From: Blastomyces gilchristii SLH14081
Lineage: Eukaryota; Ascomycota; Eurotiomycetes; Onygenales; Ajellomycetaceae
DNA: 64,000 nucleotides
Direction of reading: 5' to 3'
Assembly (NCBI RefSeq): GCF_000003855.2
Contig: NW_003101674.1
Span: 87,378-151,377, forward strand
The position numbers and the translations under genes are program-made. Under the pieces are notes generated by a model that saw nothing but the letters and a program-made list of their open reading frames with translations, was not told where the DNA came from and did not search any database. This document shows, piece after piece, positions 46,477 through 56,423 of this stretch; the stretch's first letter is position 1; each line of letters begins with the position of its first letter.

Positions 46477-48964
46477 CTAGCTTCTCCTGGCCCATCCCGA
46501 CCCGGACGAATCGTTCTGTAGATCTCCATTGGGGCTGCCTTTTTCTGACTCTTTCTCTCTTTTTAATCTAAAATAAGCAAGTTTTGTGAACCGGCTTAGC
46601 TGTGTCCAAAAATGACGGCCGGCTTCGTGCGCAGAAATACGGTCTAAAAGGCCGATAACAGCTTCTCGTACAGTAGGATTGGGGTGGAAAAGGCCCATGG
46701 AGATGTAAAACAGGCCTGCCTGACTTTCCGGCGTTACAGTCAGAAGCTGGCATATGGAATTATAGTCTTGACAAACCTGGGAGAGGGCAAGATAAATCTG
46801 TGCTGAATCGGCGTGGCTTAGTTTAAGGGACCGCAGCCTATCATGATGATGATGAATGTCGATGGATTGAACAGGCCTCCCCGTCAGATAGAGTGCTGCA
46901 GTATCCTGGATGAAGTAGTAATATGAACGAGTGTTCCTCCAGCCTTCGATTCGAGATACCCAGGCAGTCAGCTCACGCTGTTTGGTAACATCGTCGGGCC
47001 ATACATAGCCATGCCCGCGCAGAGATTCGTAAGTCCCAAGCTGGCCACCTGGTCGACCGTCCACGGAACCCTCCCCAGGGGCCATGACATAAAGTGCGGT
47101 TGCCCCGTATACGGTTTGCTCAAAAGTGGCAGAAATCCGGGTAAATTTAGTGATATAAGCCCGCCACTTTGCGCGGATTGCTCCTTCTCCGTGTCGCGAT
47201 GCAACACTTCGAAGGATGTCATCCATAAAAAGCGAATCGCCAGTTAGGTCACTTAACGAAGACGCGGAATTGAGTACTGATGGCTGCGTGGTTAAATTTT
47301 GCTGTTGGAAATATAGAGACCCTTCTGTAACCGGAGCTGGTTCAATACGACTGCTTATCTTCATACGGCCACTCGGGAGATCGCATAGAAGATCCCACCA
47401 CTCGTGATGGTTGGCAAAAGCTGGGTTGGTCACACCGGCCACAAATCCGGGGACTTTCAAGAGTTCATCGATTTTAGTCAGATCGGTGTAAGGGAACGCA
47501 TGCCGCGTAAAACCGCGGAGAATGCCTCCCGATGCCAAAGAACATGCGGCAAGAACAGCTTCAGCAACCTCTCCAGACGGCCGATTGTGACCCAAAAATA
47601 TAACGCGTTTTTGAGTAAGCAAAGCATTGACCAAGACAATAATAGGATGCGTGTATGCCCCACTGCTGGTAAGGTGAGGGTGCAACCCAAACGGCTGAGG
47701 TGAACTGGCGTGGGGAGCAGAAAATATCTGTATGAGTTTTATGAGAGAGAAGTCGCCGACAGTTTCCGGCGAAATAGCTGATGGAACTTTGACTGGGATT
47801 GCAATATCGTTATAAATAATTTTGGACTCAAATTCATGGGTATCTCTGGGCAGGGTGTATTTCGGAGACGGAGAGGAGTGCTTTTGGGGGGATCCCTCGC
47901 TGTCATGAAGGAACCGTTCATCCGCCAATCTTTGCTTAATCATCTGCTCGAATTTCTCAATGAACATATCCTTCGAGTCACTAGCCTGTAGGATATGCCG
48001 TTCAAGGTAGGTAAATCTGGGTAACAATGAAAGATCCATTGCATTTAGCGAGTTATACAAGGCGGCCAGTGTTTCTGGGAAGGGGGATTTAAAATAATCT
48101 TCCAATGCTAGTAGGAGTAAAGGCTATATGGACCAATTAATAAGCTAGGAAAGATCAGCGGAAAGTGGTGTGTTGCATTGTATCACAAACCTTATAGATA
48201 TGAAGAAAAGAATGCCGTGTACATATGGCCATAGCTTTAACAACAGCTCCCCTAGAACGGTATCAGAATCACATATAATGAACTAAAGATAGATGGAGCC
48301 ATATCACGTACCGTTTTACTGATGTATCTTGTTTCGTGTTGACAAGATTTAATACATACATAAGCGGTGGGCCTTCCCCATTCTCGTCGTCCTCTTCATC
48401 TTCATCAACCACAGATGCCTCAGAACTGTCGTCGTTCAGACCCTCATTTTCTTGACTAATATTATTATATTCGGTCTGTTGGCCTGCAGTGGGTTCCACA
48501 TATTCATTCTCTTCCTCCGACCCAGCATCCTTGTGAAGGAAAAATATGGTCCAATCTTGACTGCGAACATGTGTTTGATCTGGCAACATGAGTTCCGCTA
48601 ACATGTGTTCATCTCCGCTGATCGCACTGGGATATTGATGCTCCATAATGGGGCCACGGTCGACATGGAAGGAGGCGACAAGTATATACTCGACGTGTAG
48701 CTCTGGAGAGTCTAGAGGGTACTGGGATTTTAGTCTGCGTTGCTTCGCCTGGAAGCTGGTATACGATTTGGTAGATAGCGGGCGGGAGGACGAGAATGAG
48801 CTGTTTGGGGATCGTCGACGCAGAGAAGTCTGCGAAGAGAGTTTTCGAGGGACATTGCCAGAGGATTGGCTTGAGGAAGCAGCGGACGTTGGGATAGACG
48901 CAAAGGAAGTCCGTCTCTCACGAGACGAGCCGTTTGTACCAGGGCGATGGGAGATAGCACTCAT
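46477..48964 (-). CDS. AFI1: Afi1/MesA-type polarity protein (DENN-like, SPA domain)
   Basis: Links Arf3-type GTPase signalling to polarised growth. Three minus-strand exons: 48312-48964, 48191-48251 and 46477-48123; 786 residues. After a Ser/Arg-rich start, the Afi1 docking domain opens at about residue 88 with [20 protein letters not shown], then [20 protein letters not shown]. An acidic linker, [20 protein letters not shown] and [20 protein letters not shown] lead into the SPA/DENN part: [39 protein letters not shown]-like [19 protein letters not shown]. In Aspergillus nidulans the homologue MesA stabilises hyphal tip axes. It shares a divergent promoter with the myosin light chain gene. 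The family call is strong; partner GTPase is inferred. Confidence 0.9.
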
Positions 48965-49665
48965 GATTGGAATGAATAGAAAAGAGTATAGCGCCGTCCA
49001 GTGGGGAGGGCAGTCGCATATTTATTCACGTCTTGACGATGCATGAGGGTTTAAAATAATGGCTTCGCGATCACGTTAGCGGGTAACTTATTTATTTAAC
49101 GTAAATATTATGACGGGAAGTGCCTGGGGTTTAGAAGAAACGTTCAGGGGCAGCTGGGCAAAAGTTAATAACGCACCACCGTTTCTATCCACTTGAAGAA
49201 CAATTCGATCAAACCATGGCTCTGCAAACGCTATAATTGATAAAACGAAATACAGAGAGAAGGTCGTACTCCATGATCCAGCAGAATTCCATGAGCCACC
49301 AGGAGGAGAGGAATAAGCCGCGAGTCTGACTTCTCTCCTGGACTTTTCGCTATGTTCCGCAGAGTGCACGTGCCACCAAGCCTTACCTGAGTACCCGGGA
49401 CCGGATTATCTGTATCCGGGTGCGGGGGAAATGGAGGATAAACTTTAATCCGAGTGTTTACTTCTTTCCGGTTTTGGATGGCTTTGGCAGGCAAGGGATG
49501 GCAACGGCAGCTACAACCCAATATTCGATATTAAAAGACTTAACAAGTTTTGGTTGACAAACATAGAGAAGGATTGAATTTGAATACTATAATACTACAA
49601 TACTATATCTGAATGTCCTAGTTCGAAGAACATAGTCATCATCATCATCATCATCATCATCAATC
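48965..49665. other. Divergent promoter, AFI1 / myosin light chain
   Basis: 700 nt between the two starts. Ends with a TCA repeat. No gene seen. Confidence 0.55.
49636..49662 (+). repeat. (TCA)9 next to a start codon
   Basis: Nine TCA units ending three nt before the proposed start codon at 49666 of the myosin light chain gene, so it lies in the 5' UTR. Confidence 0.95.
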
Positions 49666-50747
49666 ATGGTATGTACCCGCTTAGTTAGTTCGTCCTGCTT
49701 TTTCCCTCTCCGCTAAATGCCATCTCTCTACATCCTAGGTCACACCTAACACAACCCCCTACAAACCCTCCCCTCTTTCCTTCGGCTCTCCTCGTACTTC
49801 TCCCTTTCGGCGTCCCTCCGTTGCTGCTCCTAACACGGGCATTCGTCCCAATACACCGGGAAGCCCTGGCAGCAAAGGGCCAACAACGCCTGTCCAGTCC
49901 CCGAGCAAACTAAAGCAGTCGCACATTGCAGAGGATGGATCCGTCTTCTCAGATAGTCAGATATCACCTTTAGATTCAGTGCGCAGGGAAATCACATCGT
50001 CACCAACTAGGGCATCCCACAGACAAAATGAGAGCACATCTTCAATGATGGGATCGAAGTTGCCAGAGAGATCAGTTGCGAACGGTGACACACTGAGCAG
50101 ATTACCACAAGCCCAACTACGTGAAATGAGAGAGGCGTTTCAAGTTCTAGATCGCGATAACGACGGGAAGGTCAATAGAGAGGATGTTGCTGATATTCTA
50201 CTGAACTTAGGTAGTAATTACCTTACCACATTATTTATCCAGCCCCGTGTTTTATTAATGCCGTCCATGAGCATTTCTCACATAAAGTGTTTCTTGATGT
50301 TTAGGACAAGACTCCTCCTCCGCAGCTACTTCTCTCTATTTTCCTTCCGGAGGGCCACAGACGCTTAATCTACACACGTATCTAAACTCGATTGCGAACC
50401 TGCTCGCCCCTCTTTCGTCTCCACAGGAACTCCTCAACGCCTTCGCGGCTTTTGACGAAGATGACAGCGGCCAGATAGATATGGATGAGCTTCGCGATGC
50501 CCTCCTTAATACAAGCCCCGACGCAGACGAGATTCCCCTGACAGAAAGAGAAGTCAGAGAAGTAGTTAATGGTTTTACGGGAAGAAGGGCGTTTGGAGCG
50601 AAAGGAGCAAAATCAGGAGGTTTTGGAGGAGCAGGAAAAAGATCGGAGGTATTTCGTTATCAGGAATTCGTTGAGAGTCTGACTGGCGGTACAGCAATTG
50701 CGAGTGGTGTTGGACAGGGGCACGACAACAAAAGGGACAATGAATAA
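49666..50747 (+). CDS. Myosin regulatory light chain-like EF-hand protein
   Basis: Exons 49666-49668 (the ATG alone, followed by a GTATGT donor), 49739-50210 and 50305-50747; 305 residues. N-terminal about 130 residues are Ser/Pro-rich (SPFRRPSVAAPNTG and similar). The first EF-hand, LREMREAFQVLDRDNDGKVN, keeps calcium ligands D-x-D-x-D-G; a second functional one is LLNAFAAFDEDDSGQIDMDE. The arrangement resembles fission yeast Rlc1, the regulatory light chain of myosin II at the cytokinetic ring. The long disordered N-terminus and a Gly/Lys-rich insert (residues about 245-270) are extra. Other EF-hand identities are possible. The ATG-only exon is the sole way to give the downstream frame a start: the first other in-frame ATG follows far inside the protein. 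Confidence 0.85.
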
Positions 50748-51397
50748 TGCCTGACAACATATTATGTACGAAATACCATTTCATGTCATACTTGGATGTG
50801 CATAGGCGAATTGGTGTATTTGGGTTGATCGAGTTTCATCATTGTTGTTTGGTTCCTACGCTTTAGGGATTGGACCATATTTTCAGGGTCTTAAGCCCCA
50901 CTCTATTGTTTGAGAAATAAATAATTGGATGCATGTCTTATCGAAATCTACTCTGTACAGAGTACAGTAACCATTGCTACATGAACACAGCATATCCAGG
51001 CACAGACGATACAGTTTCTCCTTCCCATGGGTAATTCGGTAGGTAGCAACGTAACGAACCTTAACCTTGCTACATTGCGTCGCGTGTATTATTTAAGCAC
51101 GGCGCCAAGACAAGCGCCAACCACCGATTTTGGCGCCGATTTGAAGTTCCCCACAGCAGCATCGATCAACCAACAACATCAACGCCAGCGATTTTGCCAG
51201 GATGAAGGCTGGACAACGAAGCTGCCACGATATACTCCGTACAGCCATTGCAACCGGTGCACTTACAACAACGATAACCACCTCTCCCTTTTAATCAACG
51301 CCCACTTTCACCCGGGAACCATGACTTGGCCCGGTTCCTCTCTATTCTGGCATCACTGATTCCATTACTATTCTCGCCGCACTCGCCTCCAGCAAGA
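50748..51397. other. Intergenic, light chain to BUB2
   Basis: 650 nt between two plus-strand genes. Holds a 16-nt perfect palindrome (50949-50964) and one TACTCCGTA (51233). A TTG-led extension upstream of the BUB2 ATG is open but unlikely to be used. Confidence 0.6.
50949..50964. repeat. 16-nt perfect palindrome
   Basis: TACTCTGTACAGAGTA is identical to its reverse complement. It resembles the TACTCCGTA motif, with CAGAGTA/TACTCTG arms, and lies between the myosin light chain and BUB2 genes. Confidence 0.85.
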
Positions 51398-52981
51398 ATG
51401 AGCCCAAAAGGGTTTTCTCAGTTCCAGTTCCCGCCACCTTCGGGTGCTCCACCATCATCCCAGACCACTCGAACCCTCCGTAGATACCAATCGCACCAAA
51501 GTCTCTCATCGCATTCCCCAACTTTCCCACCTCAACTCCGCCCACCCCTCCACCGCAATACCGCCAGCCACCGGGAGCGTACAGAAGAAAATGCGGCCTC
51601 CCAAAATATGCAACCATATGTGCCAATGACACGTACTCGAGCTCGAACTCGATCGAATAGCGATGTCACCGCTAATAGCCTCGCCGCTTTCCAGCAACAA
51701 CATCAGCAGTACCACGACCACGAGCATCACCAACCCCAGCCTCATAAGCGACCTACTGGTGGAAGAAAGTCAGGGTCATTGGGACTCCAAGGGAAGCGGT
51801 CTGGTTTGGATGCTTTGCTACGGGAAGGCCCGCCGGAAGACAGCATTGCAAGTGGTTTACAGGACCTAAGATATCTTGTTCTGTCCAATAGGGTTGATTC
51901 TGACAGCGATGGAATGGTATGATATTTTCATGTCATTTGAAACACTCAATCATGTAGCTCACTAGTTGACCTCATTGCCTCAGTCCCCGAATCGCATTTA
52001 CCTTTGGCTAGCCCTTCTTAACGTTGCACCTCTGCCAACGGATGAATATCTTTCGCTTGTCCATCGAGGACGTTCTCCGGCATATACAAAAATCCGCAAT
52101 GATACTTTCCGCACTTTAGCTACAGACCCTCTTTTCAAGCGCCGTGTCACAGAGGCGAGTTTGATTCGCCTGCTCAATGCCGTTGCCTGGAAAATCCACG
52201 ACTCGAAAGAAGAAACCGCAAAACTCTCTTCCTTATACCAACAATCATGTCATCCCAGAAACCCCTCACCAGAGCCCTCGCCGTCCACAACAGACGGTTT
52301 CTCCTCCGCCCCTTGTAACACCCCTTCTACAACTTCACATGCAACCTCTGAATCCGCAATCTACGTACAAGGAATGAATGTCCTCTGCGCGCCATTTTTA
52401 TACGCTTCCAGGAGCGAAGTAGAAGCATTTGCTCTTTTTCATTATTTTGTCACCCGAGAATGTCCTGGGTATGTTAGAGGCACCATGGACGGGGTACATA
52501 AAGGACTTAAGCTTGTGGATAGATGTTTGGAGGTCGTCGAACCCAAACTAGCAAACCACCTGTTTAGGAAGGGAATGTATGCTGAATTGTATGCATTCCC
52601 CTCTGTTCTCACGCTATGTGCCTGCACTCCGCCGCTGCCTGAGGTCTTGCACCTCTGGGATTTCCTTTTCGCTTACGGACCGCATCTAAATATTCTGTGC
52701 ATTGTTGCTCAGCTAATTAGGTTGCGGGATACAATTTTGGCAAGTCCAAGGTATGTCTGGGGATCCAGCGAACCAAAATTCCTGGATTGATTACTTGTTA
52801 TCTCCCCTTCCCTTTAACTATATACATGTTTCATTTGCTGACATTTTGGTTTTATAGTCCAAACAAAATTCTACGGTCGCTTCCTGCACTAGATGCCAAA
52901 GAAATCATTGCTCTTACTGTCTTGATCGTACGAAAAATTCCTGACAACCTGTACGAGGAACTTGTTACTCATGCTCAATAA
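51398..52981 (+). CDS. BUB2: BUB2-type TBC GTPase-activating protein
   Basis: GAP subunit for the Tem1/Spg1 GTPase that restrains mitotic exit and septation (yeast Bub2, fission yeast Cdc16). Exons 51398-51916, 51984-52750 and 52858-52981; 469 residues. The first about 125 residues are disordered (Ser/Pro, then Gln/His-rich). The TBC domain starts at LQDLRYLVLSNR (about residue 155) and runs through NRIYLWLALLNV, IRNDTFRTLATDPLFKRRV, LIRLLNAVAW, the Q-finger YVQGMNVLCAPFLY, YFVTRECPGYV, and LHLWDFLFAYGPHLNILC. The segment NDTFRTLATDPLF and FKRRVTEASLIRLLN are characteristic of BUB2 rather than other TBC proteins. A Ser/Thr/Pro insert (residues about 270-300) precedes the Q-finger. Confidence 0.92.
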
Positions 52982-53639
52982 ACTCTCCCACCTATTAGAA
53001 CGACTTTTCTTTCTGATTGTTTTCCTCGTTTTCGTTCTTCCATTCCCTCGATCTATTTTTTTGATTCCTCCATCCAAAGGGGTTCTATTGATATTTTACT
53101 ACTTATCTTTGGTCCCCATTTCTTGGCCATTTGGACCACCCAAATGCCTCAACATTGCTTATTTGATGGTTATTTTCACTTATCTCCTCAATAAGTTTTT
53201 TAGCCTTGTGTCCTGTTGTCTTTGCCTAGTTTTACACAAGGCTCGGGAATTTAGTAGCCCGGATGGCTTGATACAAGAGAAGTATTTTCTTTGTTTTGTT
53301 TGAGTGGATGAAGAAAACGAATATATGTGTATATTAGATTCCATAATGCTGCTGATGATTATTATGAAAATATAATGAGAAAGATGGGCGGGGGTTATTT
53401 AGCTATCAATATCAGTTTCTCTCACTGAATTTTAATTTTTTGTGTAATCGATAGTTAACTCATTGGACAAGATATAATCCTAGTATGCAAGGTAGCGGAT
53501 TAAATGTAAGATCCATTCTAAGCTCAGGATGAGGAACAGCCGCAGCAAAGCTAGGAAAGGGGCGGGGAGGGGGGGAAAATATAAAGACGAGGTATCCGAG
53601 GAAAATAATATTTTTTTCAATCCTCTAATAGACCCTCCC
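52982..53639. other. Convergent intergenic region
   Basis: About 660 nt between the ends of BUB2 (plus) and the SET/MYND gene (minus); T-rich after the BUB2 stop. The frame 52962-53303 overlaps the BUB2 end out of frame and is hydrophobic only because of T-richness. Confidence 0.6.
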
Positions 53640-55577
53640 TCACCTTTCGTCCGGGTCTATCTGTTTCTCCTCCCACAGACACCTTTCACATCGACAGGCA
53701 CCCCCCAACGCTCCCATGGCCCACTCCCTTCTCTCCTTTACCCCCAAGCCCACATCACAGTAATGATTCAAAATCTCCTCCCCACGCTTAATCCCCGTCC
53801 ACTTCTCATCCCCCGCATCCCCGCCCTTCCTCCCACCCCACTTAAACCTCTCATCCTCCCGCCTAACCGTGAACGTAATCTCCCCACCCCACTCCCAACG
53901 GACGTTAGGATCACACGAATGGTTCGCCAAACACCAGAGTGGGTGTACAGCAGAGACCTCCGGCCCGCCATCCCATGTCGATAAGCGGCCAGACGCCGTG
54001 CCGCGGAATTTGGCGTAGAGAGTGTTTAGCACCCAGGTGTCGTACGTGGGCAAGGTGGCGAAGGGATCCAGACCCATTTCCTCGAGGATGCGGGTGGGTT
54101 GGAGGATTGATAGATGGAAGGAGAAGGGAAGGGTTGCGGAAGGGGGTTGGAGGTTGGCGGTGTTGTTATTGTTACTTGACGCTGAGACTGCCGTTGGAGG
54201 AAGCATGCCGTCGTCCAGCGGGTGGAAATCGCCCCAGATATACTTCACCTCTGGTAGGTCTAATGGATGTATGCCCTGCGTAGCAGCCATGGCAATGGCG
54301 CGGCCTAACAATAGCAGGTAGAGGTAATCAGCTTTATCTTTGGGATCCTGTATGTCCTTTCCAATGGACTCAAGACCCTCCTGTCCGCACTCGGCCGCGT
54401 GGTAGACTTCCTGAGCGAGATCGTGACATTCCTGGCTGCAGAAGATGGTATCTTCGCAATCTCCGCAGGCGACAGAGGAATTAGCCGCAGAGAGATAGGG
54501 GATCGGTCCGTTGCAGGCATCACATAGGCTATCATGTAGACGATTCGTGGCAGTTAGGAGGGAGGATTCGTGCAGGAATGTCTCGCCGGGGGCGATGTCT
54601 TCGGTAGCTACGAGGCCAAGTTGGATGGAGGTCTCTTCTTCCTGTTCTTCCTGTTTACTCGATGGATCCCCACCAACTGTGTTGTGGTACAATGCAGGGA
54701 GCGCGACAGCGCGCACTTCGCACTTGGGCGCTATTTTCTTGAGTCTTTCATTAAGAAGTTGCAGAGTTTCAGGCGCGCTGCGATCTGGCTCGTGTGTATT
54801 CCATGGATAGAGAACTCTCCTTGCGTATCCTTGTGCATCAAGGTCAGCAGGTTGGAGTCTGGCCAGCAGCCCCTCGTCCGTTCCTTGGTCTTGATTGTCA
54901 GCGGAACCTCCACGCCCTTCCTTCTGCTGCCGCGATCGCTGGCGATCTACAAACGAGCGCTTTATGATAGAGAGTTGTTCTTCGAACACACTGAGGCTTG
55001 ATTTAAGCTCCGAGTCCGGGAGGTCCATGGCCTGAACGCAGAAGTTATATGCATCTCTCATGCAGCCGCACTGAACGAGACTTTGGACGAGCAATATGTA
55101 CACATGTCGTATATTTTCCCTATATTCGTCTTGAGAAATGGATTCGAAGCCCTCTTCATCATCTCCATCTTCGTCTTCTTCCATATGCCCGTCATCATCT
55201 GCATCATCGTCGTAATTCTCGGGCCCGCCATGATCACTTCCACCGCGAATACTTATGGCGGCAACACCATCCACAAGCCCAGAAGAACCCATTAACTCCA
55301 TGGCATCCAGCCCCACCTTTTTACGAGCCCTATACTCGCTAGAGTCCGGATCAATCACCGCCTCAAACAGCGCCAGCGCGCGATATGCATCCGCCGCTGC
55401 GAGGTCGGGATACCCAAGCTTCGAATGTATGATCCCGCGCTGAAGATGGCGCATGGGATTATGAGGATCCACATAAAGCAAAGCCGTGGCATCCTCTCGC
55501 TGCATAAGGAGAGTTAAGCTAGGGCTTTTGCTATCATTCAGGTTGTTATGCCCGTTGCACTTGGTTTTGGCCGCCAT
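53640..55577 (-). CDS. SET and MYND domain protein (SMYD-like)
   Basis: Single exon, 645 residues, ATG at 55577. Putative lysine methyltransferase. The N-terminus looks like a TPR-type helical segment (YVDPHNPMRHLQRGIIHSKL, DAYRALALFEAVID), followed by an acidic stretch (YDDDADDDGHMEEDED). The SET domain begins at LGLVATEDIAPGETFLHES (about 320), is split by a MYND-type zinc finger (CDACNG ... CGDCEDTIFCSQECHDLA ... HAAEC, about 349-395) and resumes with LWCLANHSCDPNVRWEW (about 550) and GEEILNHYCDV (about 600); post-SET cysteines CRCERC close it. The NHSCDPN and HYCDV motifs are the SAM-binding and catalytic parts. Substrate unknown. Confidence 0.88.
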   Translation of the reverse strand: MAAKTKCNGHNNLNDSKSPSLTLLMQREDATALLYVDPHNPMRHLQRGIIHSKLGYPDLAAADAYRALALFEAVIDPDSSEYRARKKVGLDAMELMGSSGLVDGVAAISIRGGSDHGGPENYDDDADDDGHMEEDEDGDDEEGFESISQDEYRENIRHVYILLVQSLVQCGCMRDAYNFCVQAMDLPDSELKSSLSVFEEQLSIIKRSFVDRQRSRQQKEGRGGSADNQDQGTDEGLLARLQPADLDAQGYARRVLYPWNTHEPDRSAPETLQLLNERLKKIAPKCEVRAVALPALYHNTVGGDPSSKQEEQEEETSIQLGLVATEDIAPGETFLHESSLLTATNRLHDSLCDACNGPIPYLSAANSSVACGDCEDTIFCSQECHDLAQEVYHAAECGQEGLESIGKDIQDPKDKADYLYLLLLGRAIAMAATQGIHPLDLPEVKYIWGDFHPLDDGMLPPTAVSASSNNNNTANLQPPSATLPFSFHLSILQPTRILEEMGLDPFATLPTYDTWVLNTLYAKFRGTASGRLSTWDGGPEVSAVHPLWCLANHSCDPNVRWEWGGEITFTVRREDERFKWGGRKGGDAGDEKWTGIKRGEEILNHYCDVGLGVKERREWAMGALGGACRCERCLWEEKQIDPDER

Positions 55578-56423
55578 ATTGCACAGTTGGATCCTGTTTC
55601 ACGAACAGCAGAGGGACAGAAGAGCTGAAGATGTTGCAGAACTGGACATCTCCTAGTTACTGGGTATTTTCAGGGAAATAGAAGGAAAAGGAAGATCAGC
55701 TCCTGTCCGTTCTTAAAAGCAGTAGCCGTTCTCTTTCTTGTTTTGGTGGATATATCTACACTGGCGAACCCCTCAGCTTATACGCCAACAAGCCTATCTC
55801 AATGTTGGCATAATCCACTAGTTGCCGATATCGTAAGACAATCATTAACTCCTCATTAAGAACTCCAGGATGGATGCAATCACCTTTTCTGGGAGGGGAA
55901 TTTTTCAATATCATGTGACCTGTAAACCCTAAAACATACAGAAATAGAATTGTTCTGTGATCGTTTATCAAAGGCCCTCTCTAATATTCTAAGGTTTATT
56001 TGACACGTTCATAAAAACAGCTTAGTATTATTTAGACTATAGGTTAAATATAAGAATAAGCATGTTAAATATCTGAGGTTTGTAGTATTTTAATTCCTCC
56101 TTACTTCTCTCCACTCATTTCTTGTTCCACACAGCATCAACATACTATCCTTGCTGGCTGATTTTAGTAACCGAGACGAAAGCACTTTTAAGTGTCGTGA
56201 TTTTCGTAATTATATGAGCATTGAAGTGGGTAGGTATACGGATATCGCGGTGCGAAATTTGCAGTAATCAAATAAGTGAAGGCATCGACTCCCCCTGGCT
56301 TCCATGCTGAAAGGAATAGACAGCGACATGACGAAACGGATTCACATAACCTAATGGTGCAAACAGTCAACAACTACGTCGCTTATTTTACAAACAGATT
56401 ACTGTAGGAAAGGAATGACCAGT
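55578..56423. other. Intergenic, promoter of SET/MYND gene
   Basis: About 850 nt between the start of the SET/MYND gene and the end of the DCAF-like gene (both minus). AT-rich; nothing recognised. Confidence 0.55.

Larger units (their letters stand above)
853..51241. repeat. Dispersed TACGGAGTA / TACTCCGTA motif, 13 copies
   Basis: Exact copies begin at 853, 26809, 29549, 29701, 32817, 32824, 33038, 33188, 33203, 40975, 41058, 45217 and 51233. Every copy is outside the exons and introns I assigned. About 0.5 copies would be expected by chance for a 9-mer and its complement in 64 kb with even base use. The entry spans the range of dispersed copies, not one continuous repeat. Confidence 0.85.

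Noticed and set aside
52962..53303. 113-codon hydrophobic plus frame at the BUB2 end
   Set aside because: Out of frame with BUB2 exon 3 and hydrophobic only because the 3' UTR is T-rich.
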